The position numbers and the translations under genes are program-made. Source: Neoceratodus forsteri (taxonomy: Eukaryota; Chordata; Ceratodontiformes; Ceratodontidae). Taken from it: a DNA stretch of 64,000 nt. The notes under the pieces were generated by a model. That model did not search any database and was not told the origin of the DNA. It saw only the letters and a list, made by a program, of their open reading frames with translations. Positions 33,190 through 44,597 of this stretch are shown here, piece after piece (positions within the stretch are counted from its first letter, which is position 1; every line of letters begins with the position of its first letter). The stretch is taken from NCBI GenBank assembly GCA_016271365.2, contig CM028132.1, forward strand, positions 589,503,001 to 589,567,000, given 5' to 3'.

Positions 33190-35080
33190 TCAGAGCACCT
33201 GAGAAAGTTCCTGGGAAAGCAGTTCAGAACAAAGAGGCAGGGGAAGAGGAGGGTCCACTGCTAGTTGTTGCAACAATGGGAACCATATCTGGCGTGGCCA
33301 GTAGGGAGCTATCAGAATCATCTCTGCCCTCTCTGATTGCAGCTTGAGAAGAACTCTGTAGAAGTGGAAAGGATGGAAAACAATACAGAAACCTCCTGTC
33401 CAAGAGAGGGACAACGCATCTCACCAGAAAACACCAGGCCCTGGATCTAGCGAGCAGAAATTGGGCAGTTTTGTATTGAGTGGGGACACAAAGAGGTCCA
33501 GCTCAGGACGATCCCACCTGTCAAAGAGATTCTCAGCAATGGAGGATAGGAGTTCTCACTCCTGTGTTTTCGACCTGGACCTGCTTAAGTTGTTGGCCAG
33601 GACGTTTTGGACACCTGGAATATGAACTGCTGAAGTTGTGTTCTATGGCCCAATGCCAAACTCTCATGGCCTCCCTGCACAGGAGATATGAGTGAGTCTC
33701 CCCCTGCTTGTTGAGGTAACAAACTACTGACATGTTGTCTGTCTGTATCAGGAGAGGGCTCTGGAGCAGATTATTCTGAAAGGCCTGAAAGGCAAGAAGG
33801 ATTGCCTGCATCTCTAATACGCTGATATGGAGATGCTGCTCTTGTTGAGACCAAGTCCCTTTGGTCTGACAGTCTGCCAAGTGGGCACCCGACCCCAGAG
33901 TGGATGCATCTGTCATGAGAATCTGACTTGGAGATTCTGCATGAAAGGGAACCCCTCTGAGGAAATTGGAGGGGTTCAGCCACCAGGATGTTTGCCACAC
34001 AGGACTGGATACTAGGATCCCCTGTTCCAAACTGTCTGCACTGGTCTCATTGAACTTGCAGGGTCCACTGAGGCACCTTCATGTGCAGGTGGGCTAGATG
34101 AACAGTGACTATGGCCACCGCCATATGCCCCAAGAGCCTGAGGAACGACCTGGCTGGGACCTGATGTGACAAAGGCACCAATTGGGCCTGTGCTCTCAGG
34201 CAGCCTGCTCTGTCTGGAGGCAGGAAGGCCCTGCCTTGAGCCAAATCTAGAATCACCCCAATGAACTGCAGTCTTTGACTTGGCCAGAGGGAGGACTTGG
34301 AAAGGTTGAGGGTGATGCCCAGCATCCAAAACAAACTGAAGGTGATCTCCATTGTCTGGAGCAGCTGGTCTCTGGAAGGGGCTGGGAGGAGCCAATCATC
34401 CAGGTAGGGGAAGACATAAAGATCCTACCTCCTGAGAGCTGCAGTCACTACTGCCAGGCACTTGGTAAAGACTTGAGGTGCCAAGGAAAAGCCAAAGGGT
34501 AGGGCTCTGAGCTGGTAGTGGTTCCCCTGGAAGCAAAAGTGGAGAAACCTCCTGTGAGGCCAGAAGACCTGGATGTGGAGGAAGGCATCTTGCATGTCCA
34601 GGGAGCAGAACCACTCTCCTTGAAGAAGAACGGTCAGAAGACCCTGAAGGGTAACCATCCTGAAGAGTTTGTAATCAATGAACAGATTCAGGTGGCTGAG
34701 ATCCAGAATTGGTCTCAGATCGCCGGTCTTCTTTGGGACCATGAAGAAATGCAAATAGAAACCCTTTCCCCTTTGATTTAAGGGAACAGGTTCTATGGCC
34801 TTTTTGATCAGAAGTGCCTGGACCTCCTCCTGGGTAACGGCAACATGATCTAGAGAGTAGGAGAGTGCAAGGGAGGGTTGTCTGGGGATATCTCTTGAAA
34901 TTCGAGAGTATGTCCCCTTTCCATAAGTTGAAGCACCCACTGATCCGAGGTGATTCTGCACCATCCATCCAGGTAAAGGGAGAAATGATCCCCCACAGCC
35001 TCTCCCAAAGCTTCTGCTGGGGGAAGGGAGTCAGGCAAGGAGTCATGCTGAAGAACCTGGGATGGGCAGGGCAGCATGGG
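33190..35080 (-). pseudogene. Reverse transcriptase-RNase H (DIRS copy B), YLDD intact
   Basis: From 34964 to 34047 the RT stays in one frame apart from a single TAG at 34425-34427. It reads 'AIEPVPLNQRGKGFYLHFFM', 'TGDLRPILDLSHLNLF', 'WFCSLDMQDAFLHIQ', 'ALPFGFSLAPQVFTKCLAVV', then 'YVFPYLDDWLL' just past the stop, so both catalytic aspartates are kept. The RNase H (33533-34030, another frame) has 'LMTDASTLGSGAHLADC', 'ISVLEMQAILLAF' and 'LIQTDNMSVVCYLNKQG'. A linker resembling 'LLKLQSERAEMILIAPYWP' follows at 33190-33414. It is the best RT/RNase H in the window. Confidence 0.85.
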
Positions 35081-35286
35081 AGGCCCTAGGGGTAGAGGCT
35101 CCTGCCGCCTGTGAGGGGGCCTTATGCTTAAAGGCTCCTTTGGGCTGCTGTTCCCGGGACTGTTGACACTGTTTCCTCTGAAAGGGCCGATGCTGCTGGG
35201 GTTTTGGCTGGGAGCAGTACAAGGAATGTACTGACTTTAGGACCTGGCCAGATTCCTGTAGGCGGGAGATGATGTTCTAAACATCC

Positions 35287-35780
35287 TCACCAAAGAGAAC
35301 TGACCCCTAAAGGAAGAGTCAAGGATTTTGGCCTGCACATTAGGGGCAAAGCCTGAGACCCTGAGCCAAGAATGGTGGTGAATACAGCCGCCTGTCCAGT
35401 CACGTCTGCAGTATCGTAGGACACCCTCAGGACATGACTGCTGATGTCTGATTCAGACTTCAGGAGTTGGGTCAACTGAGACTTAATAGGATCCTCGAGG
35501 AGGGCTTGCATCAGTTCAAGAGCTTTGTCCCACAGGGCATTCTGGTATTGGACCATGTGGGCTAGGAAGTTCAATGACCGAACAGCCAAAGTGGCTGAGA
35601 TGTAGACCTTCTTTCCTAAGAAGTCCACCTGCCTAGCCTCCTTATCTGGAGGGTACATACTGAGAGGTCTGGGCCTCTTAGTATGGTCATGAGTCAGCCA
35701 CAGGATACTCCCCATAAAAAGGCTTGTCCCTGGGGTGTGATAAAGCCTGTCTGCCTTCTTAGAAAGGTGCCAGGGAAGAA
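35287..35780 (-). pseudogene. DIRS gag, copy B, C-terminal half
   Basis: A frame of about 165 codons contains 'SKKADRLYHTPGTSLFMGSI', 'SLNFLAHMVQYQNALWDKAL' and 'ISSHVLRVSYDTADVTGQAA'. The same blocks occur in copy C at 40399-40935. It stops where copy C begins (35781); the N-terminal half is at 42808-44265. Confidence 0.75.
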
Positions 35781-36010
35781 AGTAGTTACATAAGAACTTA
35801 CCGTAGCAGTAGATCTTCAAGAAGAGCTCTTGCAGCAGGTAACACCATTAGGACTATATCACCAGGCACTAGGACCCCACAGAAAATTTTTTAGCTAACA
35901 GTCTAAGATAGGGGAACTGCCCTCCTGGCATCAGCCCTGCTCCCGTCACACATGGTATAAAGGGGGCAGTTCCCTGGCACCACCTCAGTTCGCCTGCCGG
36001 AGATCCGACT
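35781..36010. repeat. Left inverted terminal repeat of DIRS copy C
   Basis: This is the inverse of 42590-42807, sharing 'ggtaacaccattaggac', 'caccaggcactagga' and 'cacacatggtataaaggggg'. Confidence 0.88.
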
Positions 36011-36102
36011 AGCATAAAGATGGGGAACTGAGGAGGGTTCTTACATCCCCCAGAAAGAAAAAGTACAGTTACATATTCCCTGGGGTAGGAGGGTAGTAAA
36101 GC

Positions 36103-36210
36103 ACCTGCTGCAAGCATTCTTTTAAAGATCTACTGTTACGGTAAGTTCTTACGTAACTGTACTATCTTACTTCGAGATAGAGTTCTTGCAGCAGGTAACA
36201 TCATTAGGAC
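36103..36210. repeat. Internal complementary region of DIRS copy C
   Basis: It joins the reverse complement of the left end ('ctactgttacggtaagttct') to that of the right end ('atcttacttcgagatagagt') near 36160-36162. Confidence 0.88.
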
Positions 36211-37250
36211 GGAGTCTCAAGCAGCACAAGGATAAAATCCAGGTCAGAAGGGTGGTGGTAACGCAAAATAGAAAACCACTGGTACTCCTTAAGAGAGTAG
36301 TCCTTGGAGGACGGCTAGGCCAAAGTCTGCTCTCCTTGAAGCAATATTCAGACTGTAGTGTTTTATAAAGGTATGGGCTGAACTCCAAGTAGCACCTGTA
36401 CAAAGATCTGCTGCTGAGACATTCCTTAGGGATGCAAAGTAAGTGGCAACACCCTTGCAGAATGATCTTTAACCGGTCGTACTTCTGGTAACAGAACACT
36501 ATGCAACTGAACAACCATTTGGCCATTCTGTTTAGTTACTGGTGCCCCTAACATCCACTGGGCAAAAAAGACAAACAACTAGTCTGTCTTTCTGGAAGAT
36601 CGGGTACGATCTATGTAGAAACAGAGAACTCTATTAACATCCAGAGTATGTAAAATGGCCTCCTCTTTGTTTGAGTACTCTGGGTAGTAAACTGGAAGTT
36701 GAATGTCCTGGTTAAGAGTAAGCTCAGACACAACCTTCTGGAGAAACTTAGGATTGATGCGCAGGGATACCCTGTCCCTGTGAAAAATCAAATAGGGCTC
36801 TTTACAAATCAGAGTCTGAAGCTCGGAAATCTTCCGAGCAGAAGTAACTGCAACCAAAAATAACACTCCAAGACAGGCAACGTAAGTTCTTCTAACATGA
36901 ACAACAGGTTCTGGGGGGAATAGGGTCCCACCTGGGAGGCTTGATATGCATGATACCACGCAGAAAGGTCTTGGACAAGTCCAACTGTGCCAGGGTCCTG
37001 CCCTCCATAGGTACATGATAGGCTGATAGAGCAGAAAGGTGTACCTTTATGGATGAGTAGCTAAGACCCTTGTCAGAGAGAGAAAAAAGGTGTTCCAGTA
37101 TCAAATTTACTAGGCAGGTAAAGGGATCTAGAAAATGGGAGGATGCCCACAGGCAGAAATGTTTCCATTTCATGACATATGTGGCCCTAGTTGAAGGTTT
37201 CCTTATGGCTACAATGACCTCTGCTACCCTCAAAGATGCCCTGTATCTGT
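36211..37250 (-). pseudogene. Tyrosine recombinase (DIRS copy C), broken
   Basis: The N-terminal part in 36892-37650 reads 'RKPSTRATYVMKWKHFCLWA' and 'LSYSSIKVHLSALSAYHVPM'. The core at 36579-37016 reads 'VLFLVAVTSARKISELQTLI' and 'LDVNRVLCFYIDRTRSSRKT', with Lys in place of the arginine of the 'RISEL' box of copy A. The C-terminal region (36167-36526) is shifted out of frame. At least three frame changes. Confidence 0.7.
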
Positions 37251-37256
37251 CTCTGA

Positions 37257-38551
37257 TTAAGTCTGCAGGAGCCAAGCATGCAGATGCAGTGACTGAAGAT
37301 TCGGGTGCACTAGGGTTCCCTGTTCCTGCGAGAGCCATTGAGGGGACAGGGGCAAGGGAATAGGAGGTTCCAATGCCAGCTGTCGAAGCAGTAGAAACCA
37401 GATCTGTGGAGGCCAGAATGGTACAATGAGGATCATGGTTGCCTGTTCTGCTTGAAGTTTGAGTAACACTCTCTGAGTCAGAAGAAAGGGAAGGAAGGCA
37501 TACAGAAACCACCCTGCCCAGAGAGGGACAACGTGTCTCACCAGAAAACACCAGGCCTTGGATATAGCGAGCAGAAATTGGACAGTTTGGCAGTCTGTGG
37601 GGATGCAAAGAGGTCCAGTTCTGAAAAGCCCCACTTTCTGAAAAGGTCATCTACTACGTCTTGTAGTAGCTCCCATTTGTGAGCCTGAGATCAAGAGTGG
37701 CTGAGGCTGTTGGCTAGGGTGCTTTGAACCCCAGGAACATGAATCACTGTGAGTTCCTGGTTGTGCTCCACTGCCCAGTACCATACCTTCATGGCCTCCC
37801 TGCAGAGGGGGTACGAGTGCATGCCCCCTTGCTTGATGATGTAGAAGACCACTGGCATGTTGTCTGATGGGATCAGTAGAGGCCCTGGCAGGAGAATCGT
37901 CTGGAACGCCTGTAAGGCATAAAGGACGGCTCTCATCTCCAACACGTTTATGTGGAGGTTTTGTTCCACAGGGGTCCAGGTCCCTCTTGTCTGGTGGACT
38001 CCGAAATGTGCCCCCATCCTAGTCCCAAGACATCCGTTATCAGGACCTGCTGAGGACTGGGACTTCAAAAGGGAGCCCCGGATTCAAACTGGGAGGGGGT
38101 GAGCTACCACTCTACAGTCTGACTTACCACCTTAGAGACTCGGACTGGCTGTTCAAGATCATCCAAGCTCTGGTCCCATTGAATCCTGAGGTTTCACTGT
38201 AGAACCCTTGTGCAGATGAGCAAAGGGGACAGTGACTATAGCGCTGCCATGTGGCCTAGCAGCTGCAGTACCATTCTTGCTGGAGCTTGATTTGCGGAGG
38301 CTAATCTCAGAGCCAGCACCCTTAGTCAATCTGCCCTGTCTGAGGGGAGAAAGGCCCTCACTTGGACAGGTTCCAAGACAGCCCCTATGTACTGCAACCT
38401 CTGTAGGCTTGGGGGATGACATGGCAAGGTTTAGGGTGACCCCCAGATTCTGGAACAGGTGAAGGGTGTCTGCCAGAGAGTGACATAGTTGATCTCTTGT
38501 GGGAGCTGTTAGAAGCCAGTTGTCAAGGTAGAGGTAGACATAATGCCCCTG
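37257..38551 (-). pseudogene. RT end and RNase H (DIRS copy C), catalytic box YLDN
   Basis: Just inside the LTR-like insertion the minus strand reads 'YVYLYLDNWLLTAPTRDQL' (about 38480-38545), so the second Asp of the YLDD box is Asn. The rest of the RT thumb follows (38159-38480). RNase H at 37691-38068 has 'VHQTRGTWTPVEQNLHINVL', 'SDNMPVVFYIIKQGG' and 'HVPGVQSTLANSL'. A linker at 37257-37634 resembles the one in copy B. The upstream half of RT is at 39781-40330. Confidence 0.78.
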
Positions 38552-39773
38552 TGGCACGTGGACAGCTGGTTCTGATTTCAATATGATATTTTTTCTGCAA
38601 AATAAAATATGTAAGGGAATGTCTGTCAGGAGGAAATACTGTCTTGCTGAAATTGACACATCAAACCCCCCAGGGATAAGTTCAAAGGACAGGAGGTAGC
38701 TTAAACTGCAGATATCTGAAATGCAATTACTTTGAAGCCTGGGAAATAAAATATCCATTCATGATGTCCTCAGGGAAATCCTTTGATTTGCATAAGGTGT
38801 CATGGAGGAAGGAGAATATGCATGTGTTGGGGTGTCTCCCAAGATAGCCAGTAAATACATCAAAGAGACTTTGATCTCTGGATGAAGCAGGTCCCAGACT
38901 AAATTAGGAAGTCCAATATGCATTTGCTTGGGGGTATCCAGTGAATTACATCAAAGAGACTTTTGATGTCTGTGTGAAGCAGACCACAGACCGGTTTTGG
39001 CAAGTCACATTTATGTCACCTATTATTTTTTTAAATATCTTAGTAGGACATCCTGTGTTACAAAAAATTAATTTTAATACACCAAGGCAGAGTTAGGTGA
39101 CCTCAGAGAGAAGGCCGCTCAAGACTGCTTTTAAAAATACTGTGCAGACCTTACACAGTGACATTCATTTTCTGACTAAGAAAAGAGGAACACTGAAGCA
39201 CTGAAAGATTAAGAAAGTAAGGACCTTAGATAAGACCAGTCTGAGTGTATGTGTTGTAGGAATTTGCACTTTTAAACCCATTTTGTTTTTAAGGCTGTAT
39301 GTGTTGGGCTATCTTGTTCTGTATTTTACTGTTTTCCTATTTTACCTATTTTAAAGTAAAGATATATATTTTAAAAACAGAAACTGCCTGGTGTGTCTTG
39401 AAACTTCTTTATATATAAGTGAAGCTTAGATGGTTATAGTTGACACTGTGCATGGGCTTATTGTGATACCAAACTGGGAAACAGGTCAGAGTTCTCTAGG
39501 TCTTGCATAGAGTTCTAAGGGTTCATTTTGAAATACCTGGTTAGGTGCCTGTAGGCAAAGAAATCTGGCCCCCCAAGACAGAATTATCTGAGCCTGACAA
39601 TTGGGTACGCTAACAAGAGGTTATCAATTTGAATACCTCCAGAACTTGGGACTAAGGTGACTCGAACCCACAAAAACAGACAAGAGGGTTACCTTGTTCT
39701 GTTAACTGTTCACAATTCTATGTTCAGAGGTTGGCACTTTGGGAGTAGAGGGCTGACCTGTGGGTTTGTGACA
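38552..39773. mobile_element. 1,222-bp LTR-like insertion in DIRS copy C
   Basis: It begins TGGCACG and ends TGACA (TG...CA) and is flanked by a perfect GCCCCTG repeat (38545-38551 and 39774-39780), across which the RT sequence is continuous. There is no coding frame of note. The plus strand has an A-rich 'aagtaaagatatatatttta' segment near 39355 followed by 'ctgcctggtgtgtcttgaaa', like the end of an LTR. A solo LTR is the simplest reading. A 7-bp duplication is unusual for LTR elements, so a non-autonomous DNA transposon remains possible. Confidence 0.55.
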
Positions 39774-39780
39774 GCCCCTG

Positions 39781-40330
39781 CCTCCTGAGAGCTGCTGTCA
39801 CTACTGCCAGGTACTTGGTGAACACCCTGGTTGCAGAAGAAAGGCTGAATGGCAGTGCTCTGAACTGGTAGTGCTCTCCCTGAAAGGTGAAGCGGAGGTA
39901 TTTTCTGTGGGGCGGCAGGATCTTTATATGCATGTAGGCATCCTGCATGTCCAGGGAGCAAAGCCAATCCCCTTGGTGAAGCATAGGGAGCAATCCTGGG
40001 AGTGTCACCATCCTGAACCTTTTGTATTCGATGAAAGTGTTTAGTTGGCTGAGGTCCAGAATGGGATGAAGTTCCCCAGTCTTTTTCTTAGGGACAAGGA
40101 AGAAGTGGGAGTAGTATCCCTGTCCCCTTTGTGACAGAGGCATGGCCTGGATTGCTCTCTTGTCTAGGAGGGCTTGGATTTCTGCTCAGAGAAGCCCTGC
40201 ATGGGATGGGGAGCAATGGGAGGGCATGGGTGGGTTGTCTGGAGGGATTTGCATATATTCTAGTGCATAACCCCACTCCATTATCTGAAGTACTCACTGA
40301 TCTGTGGTGATGTTGGACCAGCTGTTGAGG
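39781..40330 (-). pseudogene. Reverse transcriptase, N-terminal half (DIRS copy C)
   Basis: The frame 39724-40143 reads 'MPLSQRGQGYYSHFFLVPKK', 'TGELHPILDLSQLNTFIEYK', 'WLCSLDMQDAYMHIK' and 'TRVFTKYLAVVTAALRRQ'. It ends at the GCCCCTG duplication where the LTR-like insert begins. The N-terminal segment before it (40088-40402) is out of frame. Confidence 0.75.
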
Positions 40331-42560
40331 TAGAGGGAGAATCTTCCACCCACTGCCTCCCACTGCAATTCTGCTGGAGGAGGGGGGTGGGCAGAAAGTC
40401 ATGCCGAAGTGGTGGGCGTGGGCAAGGGAGCTCTGGAGCTCTTGGATCCCTGGGCTCCTGCAGACAGGGGGGTACCCTTTCTCTTGAAACCCCCTCTGTG
40501 TTGATGTTTCCTTCCTTGCTGACCCTGTTGTTTATGAAAGGGCTGGTGCCTGGGTGCAACTGGCTCGGATTTGTACATTTTGCATACCTCCGAGACTGCC
40601 TTCCTTGAATCCTGTAGGTCCGTGATTAACTTTTCTGCCTCTTGTCTGAAAAGGACTGGGCTCTGAAAAGATGTGTCAAGAATAGCATCTTGAAGATCCT
40701 GGTGGAATCCTGAGACCCAAAGCCAGGAATGGTGTCTCAGACATACGCCAGTGGCGGCAGCCCTGGTGGCAGTGTCTGCTGAGTCGTATGAGCATCTGAG
40801 AACATGTCTCCCAATGTCAGCCCTTGACTGGAGCACTGCCATTAATTTGGACTTACCATCCGAGTCTGGTTGGACTTTGGCCAGGTCCATGGCCTTGTTA
40901 CATGGAGATTTTTGGTACATGACCATGTGGGCCAAAAAAAATTAAGTGACCTGACCGTACACGTGGCCGAAGAATATACTTAACGGCTCAGATGGTCCAA
41001 CTTCTTAGATTCCTTGTCTGGAGGTTGGGAGCTCATGTGCTTTGGCTGCTGAGCCCTACCATAGATAGCTGTAAGGATCATGGAATCTGCTTTAGGCTGC
41101 TCTCTTAGGTGAGGTTCTCCCCTTGGCATCCTATATAATCGGTCAGCTTTCTTAGGGACTGCCGATGTGAGGGAAAGGGTGCATCCAGGCTACTTTCATG
41201 ACATCCTGGAAAGGTTCTACTAGGGGTGATATGACCAAAGGCTTTAGGTCCATGGATCCCAAGAATCTGGCCAAGCGACGTCTCTCTGGGTCCAATTCCT
41301 CTGTCTTGCACTGGTTCAGGAATTGGATAAGTCTCATAAAATCCAGAAATGAGGGATCATCTGGAGGTCACCTAAGAGAGTCCCTTCTATGATCTGGTGA
41401 AGGTAGGGGAAGGTCACCCTCTGAGGAGTTGTAAGAGGAGGAATCCCCAGATGACCCTTCCAAAGAGGTATAAGGCTGGCCTTTGGAGGAGGATTGAGAT
41501 GATGGGTGGTGACTATACCTCCGAAGTACGGGTGAGCCCTGCCCATCATCCCCTGATGGTGGATGGTCAGACGTCGGGAGTGGCTGGGGCAGTTGGGGGG
41601 AAGGCTGTCTAGGTGGAGCTGGGGTCAGTATCCCGGTGGGGTTGGGAACCAGCTTTGGAGGCCTTGGTAGCAGTCCCCATTGATGGTGTTCCACCAACTG
41701 TTGAACAAGGCCCCAACCTCTGCCAAAGGTACCACTGGGCAAGGTTGGGGGTCTGGCGTGGGTCAGAGACGTTAGGTGTCCCTGGCATCAGCCTCTGCGG
41801 TACGCTGTTCCCCTGACATCATGTCCAAAGGTGTGCCCTTATCTGGCGTGGGCTCATGTGAAGCACTATCCTCCTGCATTGGGTGCTTGGACAACAGGTT
41901 GTCAGGCTCCCTAGGTGGAGGGGGTTGTGCTTGGTTCTTGTCCCCCGAGCCTAGTGTCAGATCTCCTGACATCTGATCTGTAGTCAGGGTTAGTGGCAGG
42001 CCTTGTGGAGCAGATGGCAGTTTGGATGGTGGCATCTGGTCTGGCTCCGCAGTAGAGTCAGAATGTGAGGAGGCCATACGTTGGTCCAAAGCTTCGGCTG
42101 ACGACTGCCTGGAAGGTGAGTGGTGCTTGACCTGATGCTCGCTGTCCTGGTGCCTTCTAGAGACGTCCAACCCTGATACCTTGTCGTCCATCCCAGGAAC
42201 TGAGCTCTTGCTGGTGGCAGGCTGTGACCTGTCACTGGGCGCAGCTTGCGCCTGCCCTGCTGCTGAGACCCTAGCATCTGCTTCAGGAGTCAGAAAGCCA
42301 GGGACGTGGGGCCTTGAGAAAAGCCGAGCCAGGAAGACTCCCCGTTGTGAACTGGGAATGAGGCAGGAGGCTTCCTCACTAGAGACCCCGGGACAGCCAG
42401 TGAGCCGGGGGCAGAATCTGACCTCGAGCCCGAGGTCGAAGACTTCGAAATCTTAGGAGGGGACTTAGGATGGGACTCTGACCTGTACCATTCCTTGTCC
42501 TTGTTGTGATGTTTCCCACCCGATCTCTTCTCTCTGAAAACTTGCATGAAGCATGAAAAA
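40281..42560 (-). pseudogene. DIRS gag-like protein, copy C
   Basis: The C-terminal blocks at 40399-40935 ('MAHMVMYQKSPCNKAMDLAK', 'IGRHVLRCSYDSADTATRAA', 'WVSGFHQDLQDAILDTSF') match copies A and B. Further upstream 'GSMDLKPLVISPLVEPFQDV' (41152-41337) and a Ser/Pro-rich middle (41368-42277) follow. The N-terminal zinc-binding cluster is not clearly present near 42560. Multiple frame changes. Confidence 0.65.
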
Positions 42561-42589
42561 TGGTGGTCAACTGGAAGCAGGAGGCATCC

Positions 42590-42807
42590 ATGGAGCCAAT
42601 ATGCAAGGGTCAACGGTGGGAAAAAACCTGAGGTGGTGCCGGGGGACCACCCCCTTTATACCATGTGTGACATCGGGGGTGGGGCCGTCAGGAGGGTGGT
42701 ACCCCACTTTAGACTGCTAGCTAGAAAATTTTCTACGGGATCCTAGTGCCTGGTGGCACAGTCCTAATGGTGTTACCTGCAACAAGAGCTCTATCTTGAA
42801 GTAAGAT
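42590..42807. repeat. Right inverted terminal repeat of DIRS copy C
   Basis: This is the inverse of 35781-36010 and ends 'gctctatcttgaagtaagat' at 42807. It is the 5' end of the minus-strand element. Confidence 0.88.
42653..42660 (-). promoter_or_regulatory. TATA box of DIRS copy C
   Basis: The minus strand reads 'catggtataaaggg' inside the 5' terminal repeat, placed to drive the gag-RT-recombinase transcript. The inverted copy in the left repeat carries the same box facing the opposite way. Confidence 0.55.
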
Positions 42808-44265
42808 CCTCATGGGTGATTCCAGGTGACCCTGTTGACATCCTTGGAGTCAATGAGAGGAGAGATAACCATAGGCAGTGTGTTCTTCTTGCAGAGGAAG
42901 GTTGCGAGGCATTGATGTGCTGGGTCCAGTTCCTCCAAGCCCCAGCCATGAGGGACTGAATGTGCCACATTGATGTCCAGGAAAGTTGGATTGTCAGGAG
43001 GGGATCTGGGGGTATGCCTGGGTTCCACAGGTTCTGAGGGCAACCGGGAATCCTCGGAGTCAGAGAAGAAATCCCCCCCAATGGTTCAGAGTGCAGAACC
43101 GGTGTCAGTGGATGGCAATCCTTTTTGTGCCAGTCCTCCTTGTAACATAGAGACTGGGGAGTGGTAGGGAGAACCTGGACTGGTGAAGGTGAAGGCTCCC
43201 TTGAAAGTGGGCTAGGAGGCCTCTTTCAGGGTTCCTTGGTCTGCATGAACTCCCACCAGTGAATAAGGTGGTATAATCCAAAGGTGGTGGTAGGGGAGGC
43301 GGAGCAAGGCGGGTAGGTATGGGATCTCCTGGCATTGGCCCCTGAGGCTTCGTAAACTCTGGCATCAGTCCGTGGGGAACTGAGTGACCAGATGACAGCT
43401 CTTGTGGCAAAGAGCTAGCCATCATCTGTCTTAAAGGGCTCAGTGCTGGTTTCCTAGGTATCAGTTGTGGCTATCCTGAAGGAGCGGCTGGCTCCAGCTG
43501 GGGCTTAGTTGACGACGGTGAAGGCATCGCCAGGCTTGATGCCAGTGTGGCCGGTGATGACTGAGGAGAAGGGGGTTGATGCCGGTCTGGTGAAGCAGCC
43601 AGCGCATGTGTAACCTGCATAGGGGAGGAAACTCCTGCTGGGAACAGAGGCATCGCCCATGAGGAGGAGATGAGTACATGCTCCAGGTGTTGCTTAGAGA
43701 TGTTGGTCCCTGAACATGGAACCAACATAGGCAACACCATGACCACAGGGGTGGTGGGCTTGAAGAGCCAATCAAGCCCAGAAGAGCTTTCACCCAAAAT
43801 GGTGATGAGGGTAGGAGGTGAAGACACGGGCAGCACAGAAGGAGTGAGGGCTGCTGGTGAAGAAGGGACCTCTCTCCCGTGGGAGGAAAATCCAGAAGTG
43901 ACCACCAACTTGTGCGGTAACCTGGAATGGGAAGTTGACCAGGGCCAATCCCTGTCCTTGTCCCAGTGCTTCTGCTTCTCGCCCTTCCTCTCTCTCTGCG
44001 GGAAGAAGAAGCAGATGCCCTGGAGGCTGGGGAGGGAGAAGAGCTTTTGCCCTGGAGCTCCTTCTCTATTGTTGCTAATTTCTGCTGCAGAAGAAAAGCC
44101 TGAAGAGTCTTCAAGCGACATCTCTGTGTGGCCTAGTTGAAGTCCTGGCAGTGCTGGCAGGCCCAGTGTCAAGGTTAGGGCCTAGACAGAGCAGGCACGA
44201 GGAGTGGCCATCCTTAAGGGGATCTGCTTGCCACAGGCACACTTCGTTCATAAGTCAGAAGATGT
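42808..44265 (-). pseudogene. DIRS gag, copy B, N-terminal half
   Basis: The N-terminal cluster near 44195-44264 reads 'CACGKQIPLKDGHSSCLLCL', a Cys/His zinc-binding motif like that of copies 0 and A. A Ser/Pro/Arg-rich region (43105-44172) follows, then 'FLDINVAHSVPHGWGLEELD' and 'NRVTWNHP' at 42810-43043, which join the C-terminal half at 35780 once copy C is skipped. Frames change several times. Confidence 0.7.
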
Positions 44266-44369
44266 CACTGGAGAAGAAGAGATGGAGAAACTCGAAGAAA
44301 TTGAAGGAAAAACATTAAACTGTGAAAATAACAAATGACGGTTGAAACACGACAAAAATGGCAGCCGAC

Positions 44370-44597
44370 TAGAAGCAGGAGACCATGGAGGTCTGATCTG
44401 CGAGGGTCGATGGTGGGAAAAGAATTGGAGATGGCCTGTGAGACAGCACCTTTTATACCATAGGTCGGACGTCGGCGTGCCATTGGGGGTGATCCCCTGA
44501 CATATACTGCTAGCTATAAGTTTTCCGTGTGGTCCTAGTGCCTGGCGGCTCAGTCCTTTTGGTTACTGCCTACTGCCAGGGCCCCTCAAAGTAAGAT
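44370..44597. repeat. Right inverted terminal repeat of DIRS copy B
   Basis: This is the inverse of 31598-31830 and ends 'ggcccctcaaagtaagat' at 44597. Confidence 0.85.
44449..44457 (-). promoter_or_regulatory. TATA box of DIRS copy B
   Basis: The minus strand reads 'ctatggtataaaagg' in the 5' terminal repeat, about 140 bp inside the element end and ahead of the gag frame. Confidence 0.55.

Larger units (their letters stand above)
35781..42807 (-). mobile_element. DIRS-like retrotransposon copy C (family 1), nested in copy B
   Basis: The left end is at 35781 ('agtagttacataag') and the right end 'gaagtaagat' at 42807. Inverted repeats at 35781-36010 and 42590-42807 match each other over more than 200 bp. 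An internal complementary region lies at 36103-36210. Gag, RT/RNase H and recombinase lie in order on the minus strand. An LTR-like insertion splits the RT at 38552-39773; net length without it is about 5.8 kb. Copy B's gag runs up to both sides, so copy C inserted after B. Confidence 0.9.
31598..44597 (-). mobile_element. DIRS-like retrotransposon copy B (family 1), best preserved, contains copy C
   Basis: The left end is 'agtacagttacataag' (31598) and the right end 'aagtaagat' (44597). Terminal repeats at 31598-31830 and 44370-44597 are inverse copies of each other. An internal complementary region lies at 31933-32035. The order on the minus strand is gag (44.2-42.8, then 35.78-35.29 kb), RT/RNase H (35.08-33.19 kb), recombinase (33.16-32.1 kb). 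Skipping copy C gives about 5.97 kb and joins the two gag halves. It is inserted in the right terminal repeat of copy G without an obvious target duplication. Confidence 0.9.
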
